Of a stretch of 64,000 nt of DNA, positions 23,433-31,825 are shown piece by piece (within the stretch, counting starts at the first letter, position 1; each line of letters starts with the position of its first letter). Both the position numbers and the translations under genes were made by a program. The notes under the pieces were generated by a model. The model was given only the letters and a program-made list of their open reading frames with translations, had not been told where the DNA came from and made no database searches. This DNA comes from NaphS2 sp964588535 (GTDB taxonomy: Bacteria; Desulfobacterota; DSM-4660; Desulfatiglandales; Desulfatiglandaceae): positions 1 to 64,000 of the forward strand of contig CAZPQA010000005.1 of the NCBI GenBank assembly GCA_964588535.1, written 5' to 3'.

Positions 23433-23475
23433 GGCATGTTAAATCAGTCTATAGCGAGGAGCAAAAGATAGGGGG

Positions 23476-23505
23476 ATGCTACTCCGGTTGAACGGAGAAT
23501 GTCAA
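23476..23505 (-). promoter_or_regulatory. promoter A of the shared TTGACA-N18-TAGCAT type
   Basis: TTGACA (23500-23505) and TAGCAT (23476-23481) are separated by 18 bp on the minus strand, and the spacer ends CCGGAG. Two other copies occur at 28313 and 35509, always upstream of a regulatory or chaperone gene. Confidence 0.7.
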
Positions 23506-23584
23506 GGGGAGATCCGAGAAATCGCCAGGTGAAACATCCCAATGGATCGACCGCTGGTGTTGATTAAGGAGAATCCCGGCGGCG

Positions 23585-24289
23585 TTACGCCTGCCTGTGG
23601 CGGGGTTCGGAAAGGACTTCTCTCACGGGGGTAATCATGTAGGCTGCCAGTTTTTCGAATTTTTCCACGGGCCCCCGTGCGTTTAATGTTTTGAAATAGT
23701 CCTGTACTTTCTTGATGTTTTTTATTTCAATGATTTCAATATCGTCTGCAAGATAAGGGCGCACATGATGGTAGGCGCCCATGAAAAGCACCCCTTTGTT
23801 TTTGAGGGTTTCATTGATGCTTTTGGCAACGAATCTGTCTCTTTCCTCCATCAACCGATCTCCATCAAATTCATTCTGTATTTCGGAGGTATTTTTTTCC
23901 AGTGCTGAATCAGCCTGGACAAGCTGGAGTATTCGTTGCAGCTCCATTTTAAGCAGTTTAATGTTTTCGGTTTTTTTAATCGTTCCGCCCCTGTTGATTA
24001 AATCAAGGACAATTTGATAATTGCTGCTTCCCCTTTTGGCCCCTTCGCGGATGATCTTATGTCCCAGTTCATCTTCGGTCATCAGACCATCCTGGTATAT
24101 TGAAAGGCCCTCGGGATCGAGTTTGTTGAAAAATTTTCTGATGTTTTCCCAAAAGACCGTCACGATTTCGTGATGTCTCTCCCACAGCGCGCGTCCACAC
24201 GTTTCCCCGCTTTTCTTCTGGATGGATGCGGCTGCGCTTCCCAAATCAGATTCCTCATGAATCACAGGAACGTAAAACAGCTTTCTCAT
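23585..24289 (-). CDS. conserved-looking hypothetical protein (234 aa)
   Basis: The sequence is soluble, mixed helix and strand, and ends in a basic tail. The segment LMEERDRFVAKSINETLKNK followed by GVLFMGAYHHV and YLADDIEIIEI recalls the TraB/PrgY-like fold, where RDxxxAxxIxxxL precedes a glycine-histidine strand, but the match is weak. No signal peptide or membrane span is seen. It lies between the activator gene and the XRE-GvpH gene on the same strand. Confidence 0.6.
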   Translation of the reverse strand: MRKLFYVPVIHEESDLGSAAASIQKKSGETCGRALWERHHEIVTVFWENIRKFFNKLDPEGLSIYQDGLMTEDELGHKIIREGAKRGSSNYQIVLDLINRGGTIKKTENIKLLKMELQRILQLVQADSALEKNTSEIQNEFDGDRLMEERDRFVAKSINETLKNKGVLFMGAYHHVRPYLADDIEIIEIKNIKKVQDYFKTLNARGPVEKFEKLAAYMITPVREVLSEPRHRQA

Positions 24290-24375
24290 TGCAGAATAGC
24301 CCTTTATGAATTGATGGTTGCTGGTTTAATAAAACGCGGCCCGTAAATGAGGGTCCAAGGCCAAACGACAAATGA

Positions 24376-25476
24376 TCAACGATCGTTACCCACCGCAATT
24401 TTAATTTCCAACATCCCATTCTTATAAGACCAGGTCATCTGATCGTCCTTTGCTTCGCGGGAGAGGAGAATCTCTTTTTGATATTTCCTGTTCTTGCCTT
24501 CAGCGTTGATATTCAGGATGTCTCCCTTGATTTCAAGCTGAACATCCTTTTCATCGATCCCCGGCATTTCGGCCACCACATTAATCTCTTCCGGTTCCTC
24601 AAAGATGTCCACGATCGGTTCACGCACCTCTTCCACCACCGGGCCTTTGGGCGTCTTTTTGATATTCCCGAAGGGTTGAACCGACGGACTGCCGTCGGCC
24701 ATGGTGCGGACCCTCACACCGTAGACCCCTTTCAGGTCTTTGAGCCCTTTGATCTTGTTAAGTCCACTGAAGTCAATTTCGCCCGATTTGGATAGCGCTT
24801 CGCCCTTTTCCGCCAGTTTTGAAGCCGTGTCGATAAGGTCGCCCAGCCCTTTAAAAAGGCCTCCAAGACCAAAATCCACATTTACCCCTGTTTTTTTCTC
24901 ATCCATGTCTGTTCCCTCCTGTTTTGATTGTTTAGAACCTGTATTCTTTTTCTCCTGTTTACTTATTTCCCAAACCCCCTCTCTTTCCGTGCAGTTCAGA
25001 TCGTTTGCTTCAAGAATTGCTTTCAGCCCTTTTACCAGACCGTATCCGGCCAGACTCGAAAGAACAGGGACGGCGCTCACAACGGATGTGGACAGATTTA
25101 ATGATGCGCCCGCGATGGTTCCCAGGCCGGCCAGGATGCCCGCAGGCGTAAGGGTCTTCACCATATGGGCGGCAGCGGCGCTCGAAAAATCATCGGGGTT
25201 TTCCCCGATCTCATTCATGAACAGGGTGAAATGATCCCTGTCTTTTTCAGACAGTGCTCGAAATTTGGATATGCCGATCAGTTGAATGGCTTTCAGTCGA
25301 TTCAAAAGGTCCTCCGAGGGGAAGGTCTGTCCGGCTTCGATCCTCATGACCGTACTTCGAGATACGCCGAGTGTTTTTGCAAGGTCCGCCATGGACATGC
25401 TGCCGAATTTCTGGCGTAGTTCTTTGAGGACACTTCCACAGTTTTCACGGGTAACCCATTGGGGCATTTTTTTCAT
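24376..25476 (-). CDS. XRE-type HTH protein fused to a GvpH/Hsp20 domain
   Basis: The 366-residue protein starts with a Cro/CI helix-turn-helix (SMADLAKTLGVSRSTVMRIE), then an alanine/glycine-rich hydrophobic stretch (~100-150). A GvpH-like part follows (VDFGLGGLFKGLGDLIDTAS) and an Hsp20 domain (VVAEMPGIDEKDVQLEIKGD, NGMLEIKIAVG). An internal ATG at codon 191 (position 24906) has a perfect AGGAGG ribosome site, better than that of the long form, so a 176-residue GvpH could be made separately. The long start at 25476 follows AAGGA. GvpH acts as a chaperone or repressor partner in haloarchaeal vesicle control. Confidence 0.8.
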   Translation of the reverse strand: MKKMPQWVTRENCGSVLKELRQKFGSMSMADLAKTLGVSRSTVMRIEAGQTFPSEDLLNRLKAIQLIGISKFRALSEKDRDHFTLFMNEIGENPDDFSSAAAAHMVKTLTPAGILAGLGTIAGASLNLSTSVVSAVPVLSSLAGYGLVKGLKAILEANDLNCTEREGVWEISKQEKKNTGSKQSKQEGTDMDEKKTGVNVDFGLGGLFKGLGDLIDTASKLAEKGEALSKSGEIDFSGLNKIKGLKDLKGVYGVRVRTMADGSPSVQPFGNIKKTPKGPVVEEVREPIVDIFEEPEEINVVAEMPGIDEKDVQLEIKGDILNINAEGKNRKYQKEILLSREAKDDQMTWSYKNGMLEIKIAVGNDR

Positions 25477-25548
25477 GGTGAGGATTCCTTCATCCTTCAG
25501 TCCGCGTTTTCGGTTGCAAGATGTTGCATGTTGGTCCAAGTAGCGTCA

Positions 25549-25576
25549 AAGTTAACCATTCGCGACCACGTGTCAA
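25549..25576 (-). promoter_or_regulatory. predicted sigma-70-type promoter of the XRE-GvpH gene
   Basis: On the minus strand TTGACA (25571-25576) and TAACTT (25549-25554) are 16 bp apart, about 75 nt before the start codon. Confidence 0.45.
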
Positions 25577-25623
25577 CATTTTTATCCGGAACCGATACGG
25601 CAGGGCGGGCAAATTTTCCCAAA

Positions 25624-25663
25624 CGACTTTGTTTTGACATTTGCTAGCGCTTGTATGAGACTG
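25624..25663. promoter_or_regulatory. 40-bp motif shared with 35635-35674
   Basis: The two sites agree at 31 of 40 positions without gaps, with common blocks CGACTTTG, TTTGACATTT, TTGTATGA and CTG. Each lies upstream of a minus-strand chaperone-type gene (XRE-GvpH here, DUF2760 there). The copy at 35635 also lies before a plus-strand lipoprotein gene. It may be an activator site or an unusual promoter. Nothing else is seen in the gap 25477-25749 apart from the promoter at 25549. Confidence 0.5.
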
Positions 25664-25749
25664 GAAAGCTGGAAAGAAGGCGTAATGGTTTGGCGAAGAG
25701 GCCCATGGGAAAAAGTAGATGTTGGAAATAGGGTGCTGGGTATTTGGCA

Positions 25750-26003
25750 TCAATCCCCCAGGGCGTCCCTCACGGCCTTCCCTGACTGATCCATGGCAAA
25801 AGGCTTGGTAATGGTGCCGCAAAAACCGTATTCACTGAAATGGGTTATGATCGGATCATTGGAATAAGCACTGGCAACAACGGCCTTCACATTGGCGTCG
25901 ATTTCTTTTAACCTTTTTATGGCATCCCGTCTTCCCCAGCGTCTGGCATGCCAGATTTCTAATTGACTCCTCATCGTCCATGACCAGGAGCCTGGCGGTC
26001 CCC
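25750..26003 (-). pseudogene. remnant of a response-regulator receiver domain
   Basis: After the kinase stop, one frame encodes RLLVMDDEESIRNLACQTLG (receiver start) and another frame continues DAIKRLKEIDANVKAVVASA..FCGTITKPFA (receiver end). The ~45 residues between them, including the phospho-acceptor aspartate, are missing and the frame changes at the junction. The likely ancestor was a hybrid kinase with a C-terminal receiver; only the kinase now reads through. Confidence 0.75.
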
Positions 26004-28055
26004 TTATATTAGATCCCTCTCCAGAGCCCCTGTTTTAGCGATTTCTCCTCCAGAGGCGTTAAGATAAAAGTGAAATGATGCCCCTGCACCAAGTTCTGAA
26101 TCCACTGCAATATGGCCGCCATGCTTCTTGATAATGGAATGGGCCATGGCAAGACCAAGCCCGCTCCCCTTGTCTTTGGTGGAGAAGTAGGGGTCAAATA
26201 GCTTTGGGAGGTGTTTTGTGGATATACCGATCCCCTCATCCTTGACGCACACATGGACATATTTTCCAGATGGGAGAGGTAAAGCGTCTTTTGTCCATAT
26301 TATTTTGTTTTCCATCTCAATCTTGATAACCCCACCATCCGGCATTGCCTGATCCGCATTGATGATCAGATTCTGGATAACCTGACTGATCTGCCCCACA
26401 TCGATCTCCGTCGGCCAGATATCTTCCGGGATGGTGAAATTACATCTGACGTTTGACCCCTTCAACACAAAACTGCTTGACTCTCTGATCACCTCAGGCA
26501 GAGATGCGGTCTCCTTGACCAGCGAACCCCCCATGGAAAGCGTCATCAGTTGCTGGATGATACTCTTGGCCCTATGGGACGCAGTTTCAGCGTCATTCAG
26601 GGCTTCATAGGCCTCAGATGCCGGGTCCATAGCCATTTTTACAAACGAAATATTGCCCATAATGGTTGTCAGGATGTTATTGAAGTCATGGCCGAGACCG
26701 CCTGCAAGGATTCCCAGGGATTCAAGCTTTTCCACTTTAAGACGCTCTTCCTCCAGTTTATGCCTTTCTGTATTGTCATTTACCATCAGGAGTAGGCCCC
26801 CTGAGGAGAAAGGGACAAGATAAGCGTCAACTTTGACTTCCTTTCCAAAAGTTGATTCAACTACCAAATCATGACGTTTGATGGACTGTTGTTCGACTGC
26901 ACTCTTTGCCTTTTCAAGAAACCCGGACTCTTCCCACGATTCAATATTGTTATAGTTTTGTTGAAGGACCTTCTCTTTTGTAGTGCCAATAATCTTTGCT
27001 AATGAATCATTTGCCTCCATACATTGCCCAGACGCATCATAAATTGATATGCCAACCGGTGATTCAGAAATGATATTTCGATATACCTCCTGGCTCTCCC
27101 GCAGCGCCTCCTTAGCCTTTTTGAGCTCAGTAATGTCTAGGAGTTGCCCCATAGTGGCTATGGTCTTTCCCCTGTCATCATGGATCGCCGAAACGGTTAT
27201 ACTCCCCCACACAATATGTCCATCTTTATGAACGTAACGTTTTTCCATAGCAAAGCCGTTGCTTTCGCCCGTCCATAATTTTTCTACAATATCATTCCTT
27301 TGAACCACTTCGTCAGAATAAGAAATGTCTCGGATCGTCATGGAGAGCAATTCCTCTCGGGTATAACCCAGAATCTGGGACATACTACGATTGACTTCCA
27401 GATACCGACCATCTCGATCAGTAAGTACCTTGCCGAGCGCTGAATCCTCAAACATACTGCGGAACTTCTCTTCACTCTCCTTAATCGTTGCTACAGTTCG
27501 CTTGAGGTTGTCTATGTGGCTCAGCACTCCTCGAAATCGTGTGAGTTCGCCATCATCATCCTTTATGACTATGGACTTCAATTGGCCATAAAATTGAGTG
27601 CCATCCTCTCTTGCGAGTCTTAGTTCACAACTTTCCCTGATCTTTGTTTCAAAAAGCCTTTTACGGTGTAAGTAAAAGGAGTCCTGGTCATCCCTGGTGA
27701 TAAAATCGGAGAAAGGCCTGCCTATCAACAACATTCTCTCCACGCCAAGCATAGCGGCACCCGTGAGATTTCCCTCCAGAATCACTCCCTTATCACTGAT
27801 GGTGAAATAACCGACCGGGGCATAGTCATAGAGCTCGGAATACTTATCCCGTGCCTCTTCCAGTTCACGTTGTGCCCGGCGGAGTTCCTCGTTCTGCATC
27901 TCCAGTTCTACCTGGTGAATCTGCAGATCCTCGACCAGAGCCTTCACGTCCTTGGGCTGCATTTTGCTGATGTATGAAGGGTTCTTATTCACGAATTCTT
28001 CAGCCTTTTTTCGCATTGTGTCAGATTGCTTTGATTTGGCTTTTTTCCCTTTCAT
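26004..28055 (-). CDS. PAS-domain histidine kinase (683 aa)
   Basis: After a coiled N-terminus (QIHQVELEMQNEELRRAQRE) there are three PAS domains (~75-190, ~195-310, ~320-430), then a HisKA-type dimerisation helix with GGLGHDFNNILTTIMG carrying the phospho-histidine, and an ATPase domain with NLIINADQAM, DEGIGIS and GSGLGLAMAHSII. No membrane span is seen, so it is cytosolic. The start follows a GAGGAGAGG site. It once carried a receiver domain (see 25750-26003), so phosphotransfer now needs an external partner, perhaps the activator at 21989. Confidence 0.92.
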   Translation of the reverse strand: MKGKKAKSKQSDTMRKKAEEFVNKNPSYISKMQPKDVKALVEDLQIHQVELEMQNEELRRAQRELEEARDKYSELYDYAPVGYFTISDKGVILEGNLTGAAMLGVERMLLIGRPFSDFITRDDQDSFYLHRKRLFETKIRESCELRLAREDGTQFYGQLKSIVIKDDDGELTRFRGVLSHIDNLKRTVATIKESEEKFRSMFEDSALGKVLTDRDGRYLEVNRSMSQILGYTREELLSMTIRDISYSDEVVQRNDIVEKLWTGESNGFAMEKRYVHKDGHIVWGSITVSAIHDDRGKTIATMGQLLDITELKKAKEALRESQEVYRNIISESPVGISIYDASGQCMEANDSLAKIIGTTKEKVLQQNYNNIESWEESGFLEKAKSAVEQQSIKRHDLVVESTFGKEVKVDAYLVPFSSGGLLLMVNDNTERHKLEEERLKVEKLESLGILAGGLGHDFNNILTTIMGNISFVKMAMDPASEAYEALNDAETASHRAKSIIQQLMTLSMGGSLVKETASLPEVIRESSSFVLKGSNVRCNFTIPEDIWPTEIDVGQISQVIQNLIINADQAMPDGGVIKIEMENKIIWTKDALPLPSGKYVHVCVKDEGIGISTKHLPKLFDPYFSTKDKGSGLGLAMAHSIIKKHGGHIAVDSELGAGASFHFYLNASGGEIAKTGALERDLI

Positions 28056-28232
28056 CGCCTCTCCTCGTCAACTGTTTGTTCAAAAGCCCGGGCTCACCGT
28101 TATACAAAGGAATTTAAGTTAAAAAAAGGCTCTTTGACAACATTGGCAACATCTATTGGGGCGGAGTGATAAGATTTTGCCTTTTTAAAGGTCGACTATA
28201 GGGAAAACCGGATTGTAGATCAAGAAAAATGG

Positions 28233-28249
28233 ACCACAACATGTGTGGT
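28233..28249. promoter_or_regulatory. inverted repeat between divergent kinase genes
   Basis: ACCACA-N5-TGTGGT is a perfect inverted repeat in the 373-bp divergent gap 28056-28428. It lies 64 bp upstream of the -35 box of promoter B and may be an operator. Besides it and promoter B nothing else was recognised in the gap. Confidence 0.4.
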
Positions 28250-28312
28250 ATTGGTCTGGAAAGCATCAAACGTATTTTCAGAGAGGTCGGGATCCCCACC
28301 CCCGTTCTTCCC

Positions 28313-28342
28313 TTGACATCCCTATCTTAGCTGGAGTAGCAT
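28313..28342 (+). promoter_or_regulatory. promoter B of the shared TTGACA-N18-TAGCAT type
   Basis: TTGACA (28313-28318) and TAGCAT (28337-28342) with an 18-bp spacer ending GCTGGAG. It points to the REC-PAS kinase gene, with a leader of about 80 nt. Confidence 0.7.
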
Positions 28343-28428
28343 TTTTTGAGCTCTACCACCGATGCCTGACTTATCTTAAGATATCCAATGATTGAGAGCA
28401 GTTGTACCAGCCTCCAGAGGCGATAAAT

Positions 28429-30714
28429 ATGCCTGAAAAAAACATCCTGATTGCCGATGACGAAGATTTAATCCGTAAGATGCTCATTAGATTGCTTAAC
28501 GATGAGGGCCACCGGTTCTTTGAGGCATCCAATGGAAAAGAGGCAGTGGAGGTTGTACAAAACCAGCCGATCGATCTGGCAATTATAGATATAGTCATGC
28601 CGGAAATGAACGGGATCAAAGCCTTGAAGCGGATCAAAGAGATAGACAATACGATAGAGGTTTTGATGATTACCGGGAAGATACAAGTTGAATTGTTGAG
28701 GGAGATCATTTTCGAGCATGGTGCTTTCGATTACATTCTCAAACCGTTTATTATTGATGAACTTAAGCTCACGATTCAGAAGGCACTGCACAACAGAAAA
28801 TTAATTCTAAAAGGCGGGTTTCTTAAGAAGGAGTTAGAGAATCGCGTCTTTGAATTGGAAAGGGATTTCAAAAAGAGGACGTATGAGTTGAGGAGATCCC
28901 AGATCAAGTACAGGGGTCTTATCGAAAACTCAACTGATGCCATCGTGGTAACCCAGGACGGACACATAAAATTTGCAAATAGCGTGGCCAGTAAATTGAC
29001 AGGCTATTCCACGAAAGAGATGTTGAGTATTCCTTTTGTCGAAATACTTTACCCTGATGACATCGCCGAGACAGTGGAAAGATACAATAAACGATTAAAG
29101 GGTGAGGACATATCCAGCATCTCTACTTTCAGGGTAATGAGAAAGGACGGGAGTTTTTTCTGGGTTGAAAACAATGCGGTAAGAACCTTGTGGGGAGAGA
29201 AACCGGCCGTTTTGAATATGGTGAGAGATCTATCCGAGCGCATTGACCTCCAGGACGCATTAGGCGTGCAGACCCACAAACTCAATGAGCGCGTCAAGGA
29301 GATCACCTGCCTCTTCCGTATTTCTGAATTGGCACAGAACCCGGGCCTTTCGGAGAAAGAGATCAATCAGGAGATCGCGAACCTCATTCCTCAAGCCATG
29401 CAGTATCCGGAAATTGCCTGCGCCAGGATCATCTCAGATGATCAGGAGTTCAAAACCGATAATTTCAGAGAAACCCCCTGGAAACTTATTTACCCCATCA
29501 ATATTGATGACAGACATCCAGGAACTTTAGAGGTCCGTTACTTAGAAAAAAAGCCGAATTTCGACAAAGGGCCATTTCTAAATGAGGAACGGATGATGTT
29601 CAAGGTGATTGCTGAGCGAATTGAAAGGATCGCCCGCCGCATTCGAACCGAGAAGAATGTGAAAATAAAGGATCAGGCCTTAGGTGCATCCATCAGTGGT
29701 ATCGGCCTTGCAGATCTTCAAGGGAATATAACATATGTGAATCCGGCATTTCTCAAGATGTGGGGATATTCAGATGAGGAGGAGGTTGTTGGGGAATCGC
29801 TTCAAAGATTCACATATGAAGAAGGAAAATCTACAGAAATGATTGAGAGATTGTTCTCAACAGGGTTCTATGTAGATCAAATCACCGCGATCAGAAAAGA
29901 CGGGTCATTATTTGATGCTCAGATTTCCGCAAACATGGTTACAGATAAGTCGAACGGACCGATCTACATGATGGGTTCATTCCTTGACATTACACAACAG
30001 AAAATGGCCGAGCGGTTAATGATGCGGGCGGAGAAGCTTTCCTCTTTAGGGCAACTTTCGGCAGGTCTTGCCCACGAGCTGCGAAATCCATTGGCAGTGG
30101 TCAGTTCCTGCTCTCAATTCTGTCTTGAGAATATGAAGCTTGAACGTCTCGTGCGTAAGAACTTTCAGGTCATATACCGGAACAGCCAGCGGGCCAGTAA
30201 ACTCATCTCTGAGCTGTTGGTCTTTGCAAGACCGGATCAGTTAGAGTATAACGAGGTGGACATCAACGAGTTGTTGATAGACGTATTGCAAATGACCAAA
30301 CTTGAGGTGGACCCCTCCCATGTCAGCCTTGTACGTTATCTGAAAAAAGGGCTTCCAAAGATCATGGGAGATAAAGAGAAATTAAGTCAGGTCTTCCTTA
30401 ATCTTATTCAGAACGCCATTCAAGCGGTCTCAAGCGGGGGGAAGATCAGCCTTAAATCGCAATTTATGGCAGCAGATGATATGTTGGAAGTGAGGGTCAG
30501 CGATAACGGGCCCGGTATCCCGGAAGAGTACCGCGAGAAAGTTTTTGATCCGTTCTTTACCACTAAAGACGGAGGCACCGGTCTGGGGTTGAGCATCTGC
30601 AATTCGATCGTGGCACAGCATCGGGGAATCCTAAAAATCGAAAATGATGAAGAAGGGAGAACCCAGGTCCTGGTGAGGCTGCCGGTGAAACAAGAAACGA
30701 CAAAAGGAGTATGA
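28429..30714 (+). CDS. hybrid sensor: receiver-PAS-GAF-like-PAS-histidine kinase
   Basis: The 761-residue protein begins with a receiver domain (ILIADDEDLIRKM; acceptor in LAIIDIVMPEMNG). A coiled linker is followed by PAS (~160-275), a GAF-like region (ITCLFRISELAQN), a second PAS (~425-545), then a HisKA helix SAGLAHELRNPLAVVSSCSQ and an ATPase domain (NLIQNAIQAV, DNGPGIPEEYREKVFDPFFT, GLGLSIC). The receiver at the N-terminus suggests it takes phosphate from, or is tuned by, another kinase. The ATG at 28429 is preceded by GAGG. Promoter B links it to the activator and DUF2760 genes. Confidence 0.92.
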   Translation: MPEKNILIADDEDLIRKMLIRLLNDEGHRFFEASNGKEAVEVVQNQPIDLAIIDIVMPEMNGIKALKRIKEIDNTIEVLMITGKIQVELLREIIFEHGAFDYILKPFIIDELKLTIQKALHNRKLILKGGFLKKELENRVFELERDFKKRTYELRRSQIKYRGLIENSTDAIVVTQDGHIKFANSVASKLTGYSTKEMLSIPFVEILYPDDIAETVERYNKRLKGEDISSISTFRVMRKDGSFFWVENNAVRTLWGEKPAVLNMVRDLSERIDLQDALGVQTHKLNERVKEITCLFRISELAQNPGLSEKEINQEIANLIPQAMQYPEIACARIISDDQEFKTDNFRETPWKLIYPINIDDRHPGTLEVRYLEKKPNFDKGPFLNEERMMFKVIAERIERIARRIRTEKNVKIKDQALGASISGIGLADLQGNITYVNPAFLKMWGYSDEEEVVGESLQRFTYEEGKSTEMIERLFSTGFYVDQITAIRKDGSLFDAQISANMVTDKSNGPIYMMGSFLDITQQKMAERLMMRAEKLSSLGQLSAGLAHELRNPLAVVSSCSQFCLENMKLERLVRKNFQVIYRNSQRASKLISELLVFARPDQLEYNEVDINELLIDVLQMTKLEVDPSHVSLVRYLKKGLPKIMGDKEKLSQVFLNLIQNAIQAVSSGGKISLKSQFMAADDMLEVRVSDNGPGIPEEYREKVFDPFFTTKDGGTGLGLSICNSIVAQHRGILKIENDEEGRTQVLVRLPVKQETTKGV

Positions 30715-30798
30715 CAATGCCTGCTGAGCAGTAAACCATGCTTCAAAAGAAGATACTGCTTCAATTTCGGAAATTCCGGGGACATCTTATGATAAGTA

Positions 30799-30960
30799 AG
30801 GGTCTCGGCAAAAAATAAATGCGCAAGATTGCGCCGTATTTCGGTTCGTATACAAGGCGCATCCACCGGTGCATATTAGTGGATATGTGCCGGTGGATGC
30901 AACGCAGTAGACGGACCAAAGGACAAGCCAGATTGTGTGTTTATTTTTTGCCGAGGCCCT
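30799..30960. repeat. 162-bp palindromic dispersed repeat, copy 1
   Basis: The ends are inverted repeats: AGGGTCTCGGCAAAAAATAA on the left and, read on the other strand, AGGGCCTCGGCAAAAAATAA on the right. The centre holds a second long inverted repeat (GCATCCACCGGTGCATAT ... ATATGTGCCGGTGGATGC). A second copy lies at 56542-56702. There is no coding frame, so it is MITE-like or a structured RNA element. It fills much of the 402-bp gap 30715-31116. Confidence 0.85.
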
Positions 30961-31116
30961 AAAGTCAAGAGAAAACTGTCCCCGGAATTCCTCTCGCTCC
31001 CCCTGATCCAGTCTGGCAACGCACAGGAGGTTGTAACGACAACCGAGTATCGACTTTTCGTTGACTTGACCATTCTAATTGACTACTATGCTTCAGTGTG
31101 GAAAGGGGGAGATTTC

Positions 31117-31350
31117 ATGGAAACCATGGGCATAAGTCAATTCAAGGCACACGCATTGAAGGTATTGGATCGAGTTGCTAAATCACAAGTGGGGATTATT
31201 GTAACAAAACGGGGCAAACCGCTTGCTCAGGTTATCCCGTACCGCAGCTCGGAAATGAAACCTGAACCCGGTAAGCTCGCGGACTATCTTGTCTTCGAAA
31301 AAGATATTGTCACCCCCCTTGGTGATGATATGTGGGATGCCTGCAAATGA
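31117..31350 (+). CDS. Phd/YefM-type antitoxin
   Basis: The 77-residue protein has the Phd/YefM N-terminal pattern: MGISQFKAHALKVLDRVAKS followed by GIIVTKRGKPLAQVIPY. Such proteins bind DNA at their N-terminus and neutralise a partner toxin with their C-terminus. The ATG at 31117 follows AGGGGGAG. The stop overlaps the toxin start by 4 nt (ATGA). Confidence 0.9.
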   Translation: METMGISQFKAHALKVLDRVAKSQVGIIVTKRGKPLAQVIPYRSSEMKPEPGKLADYLVFEKDIVTPLGDDMWDACK

Positions 31351-31745
31351 AATATCTGCTCGATACACATGCCTGGGTCTGGTGGTACATGAACCCTCAG
31401 AAATTGTCGCGTCGGGTGACGAATTTAATAGGGGATACAACCCGGTACGACGAACTCCTTCTGTCCGCAATTTCGCCCTGGGAATTCTGCAAGCTTCTTG
31501 AAAAGGGAAGGATTGCCATTTCCTGTAGTCCGGAAGACTGGCTGAATGCAGCTTTTGACCTGCCCAAGTTCAGGCTGGTTCCTCTTTCTCCTGTACTTGC
31601 TTACCGTTCGACCGTGTTACCGCAGCCTTTCCACAATGACCCCGCAGATCAGATTATCGCTGCAACAGCCCTGCAGGAAAATGCCGCCATTCTCACCAAA
31701 GACAGAAACATCCTCGAATATGAATACGTCAAGAGCCTTTGGTGA
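31347..31745 (+). CDS. PIN-domain toxin (VapC-like)
   Basis: The 132-residue protein begins MKYLLDTHAWVWWYMNP and contains SAISPWEFCKLLEKGRI, DPADQIIAATAL and AILTKDRNI: the acidic residues of a PIN ribonuclease site are all present. With the preceding gene it forms a type II toxin-antitoxin module. The ATG start overlaps the antitoxin stop, which couples translation. Confidence 0.92.
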   Translation: MKYLLDTHAWVWWYMNPQKLSRRVTNLIGDTTRYDELLLSAISPWEFCKLLEKGRIAISCSPEDWLNAAFDLPKFRLVPLSPVLAYRSTVLPQPFHNDPADQIIAATALQENAAILTKDRNILEYEYVKSLW

Positions 31746-31825
31746 ATCCCCTTATTTCCACGCTCCAGTGGCAGTTCTGACAGCCGCCCAAAAGAAGGGG
31801 TCCGTCAATTAGGGCTTCGCATGAT

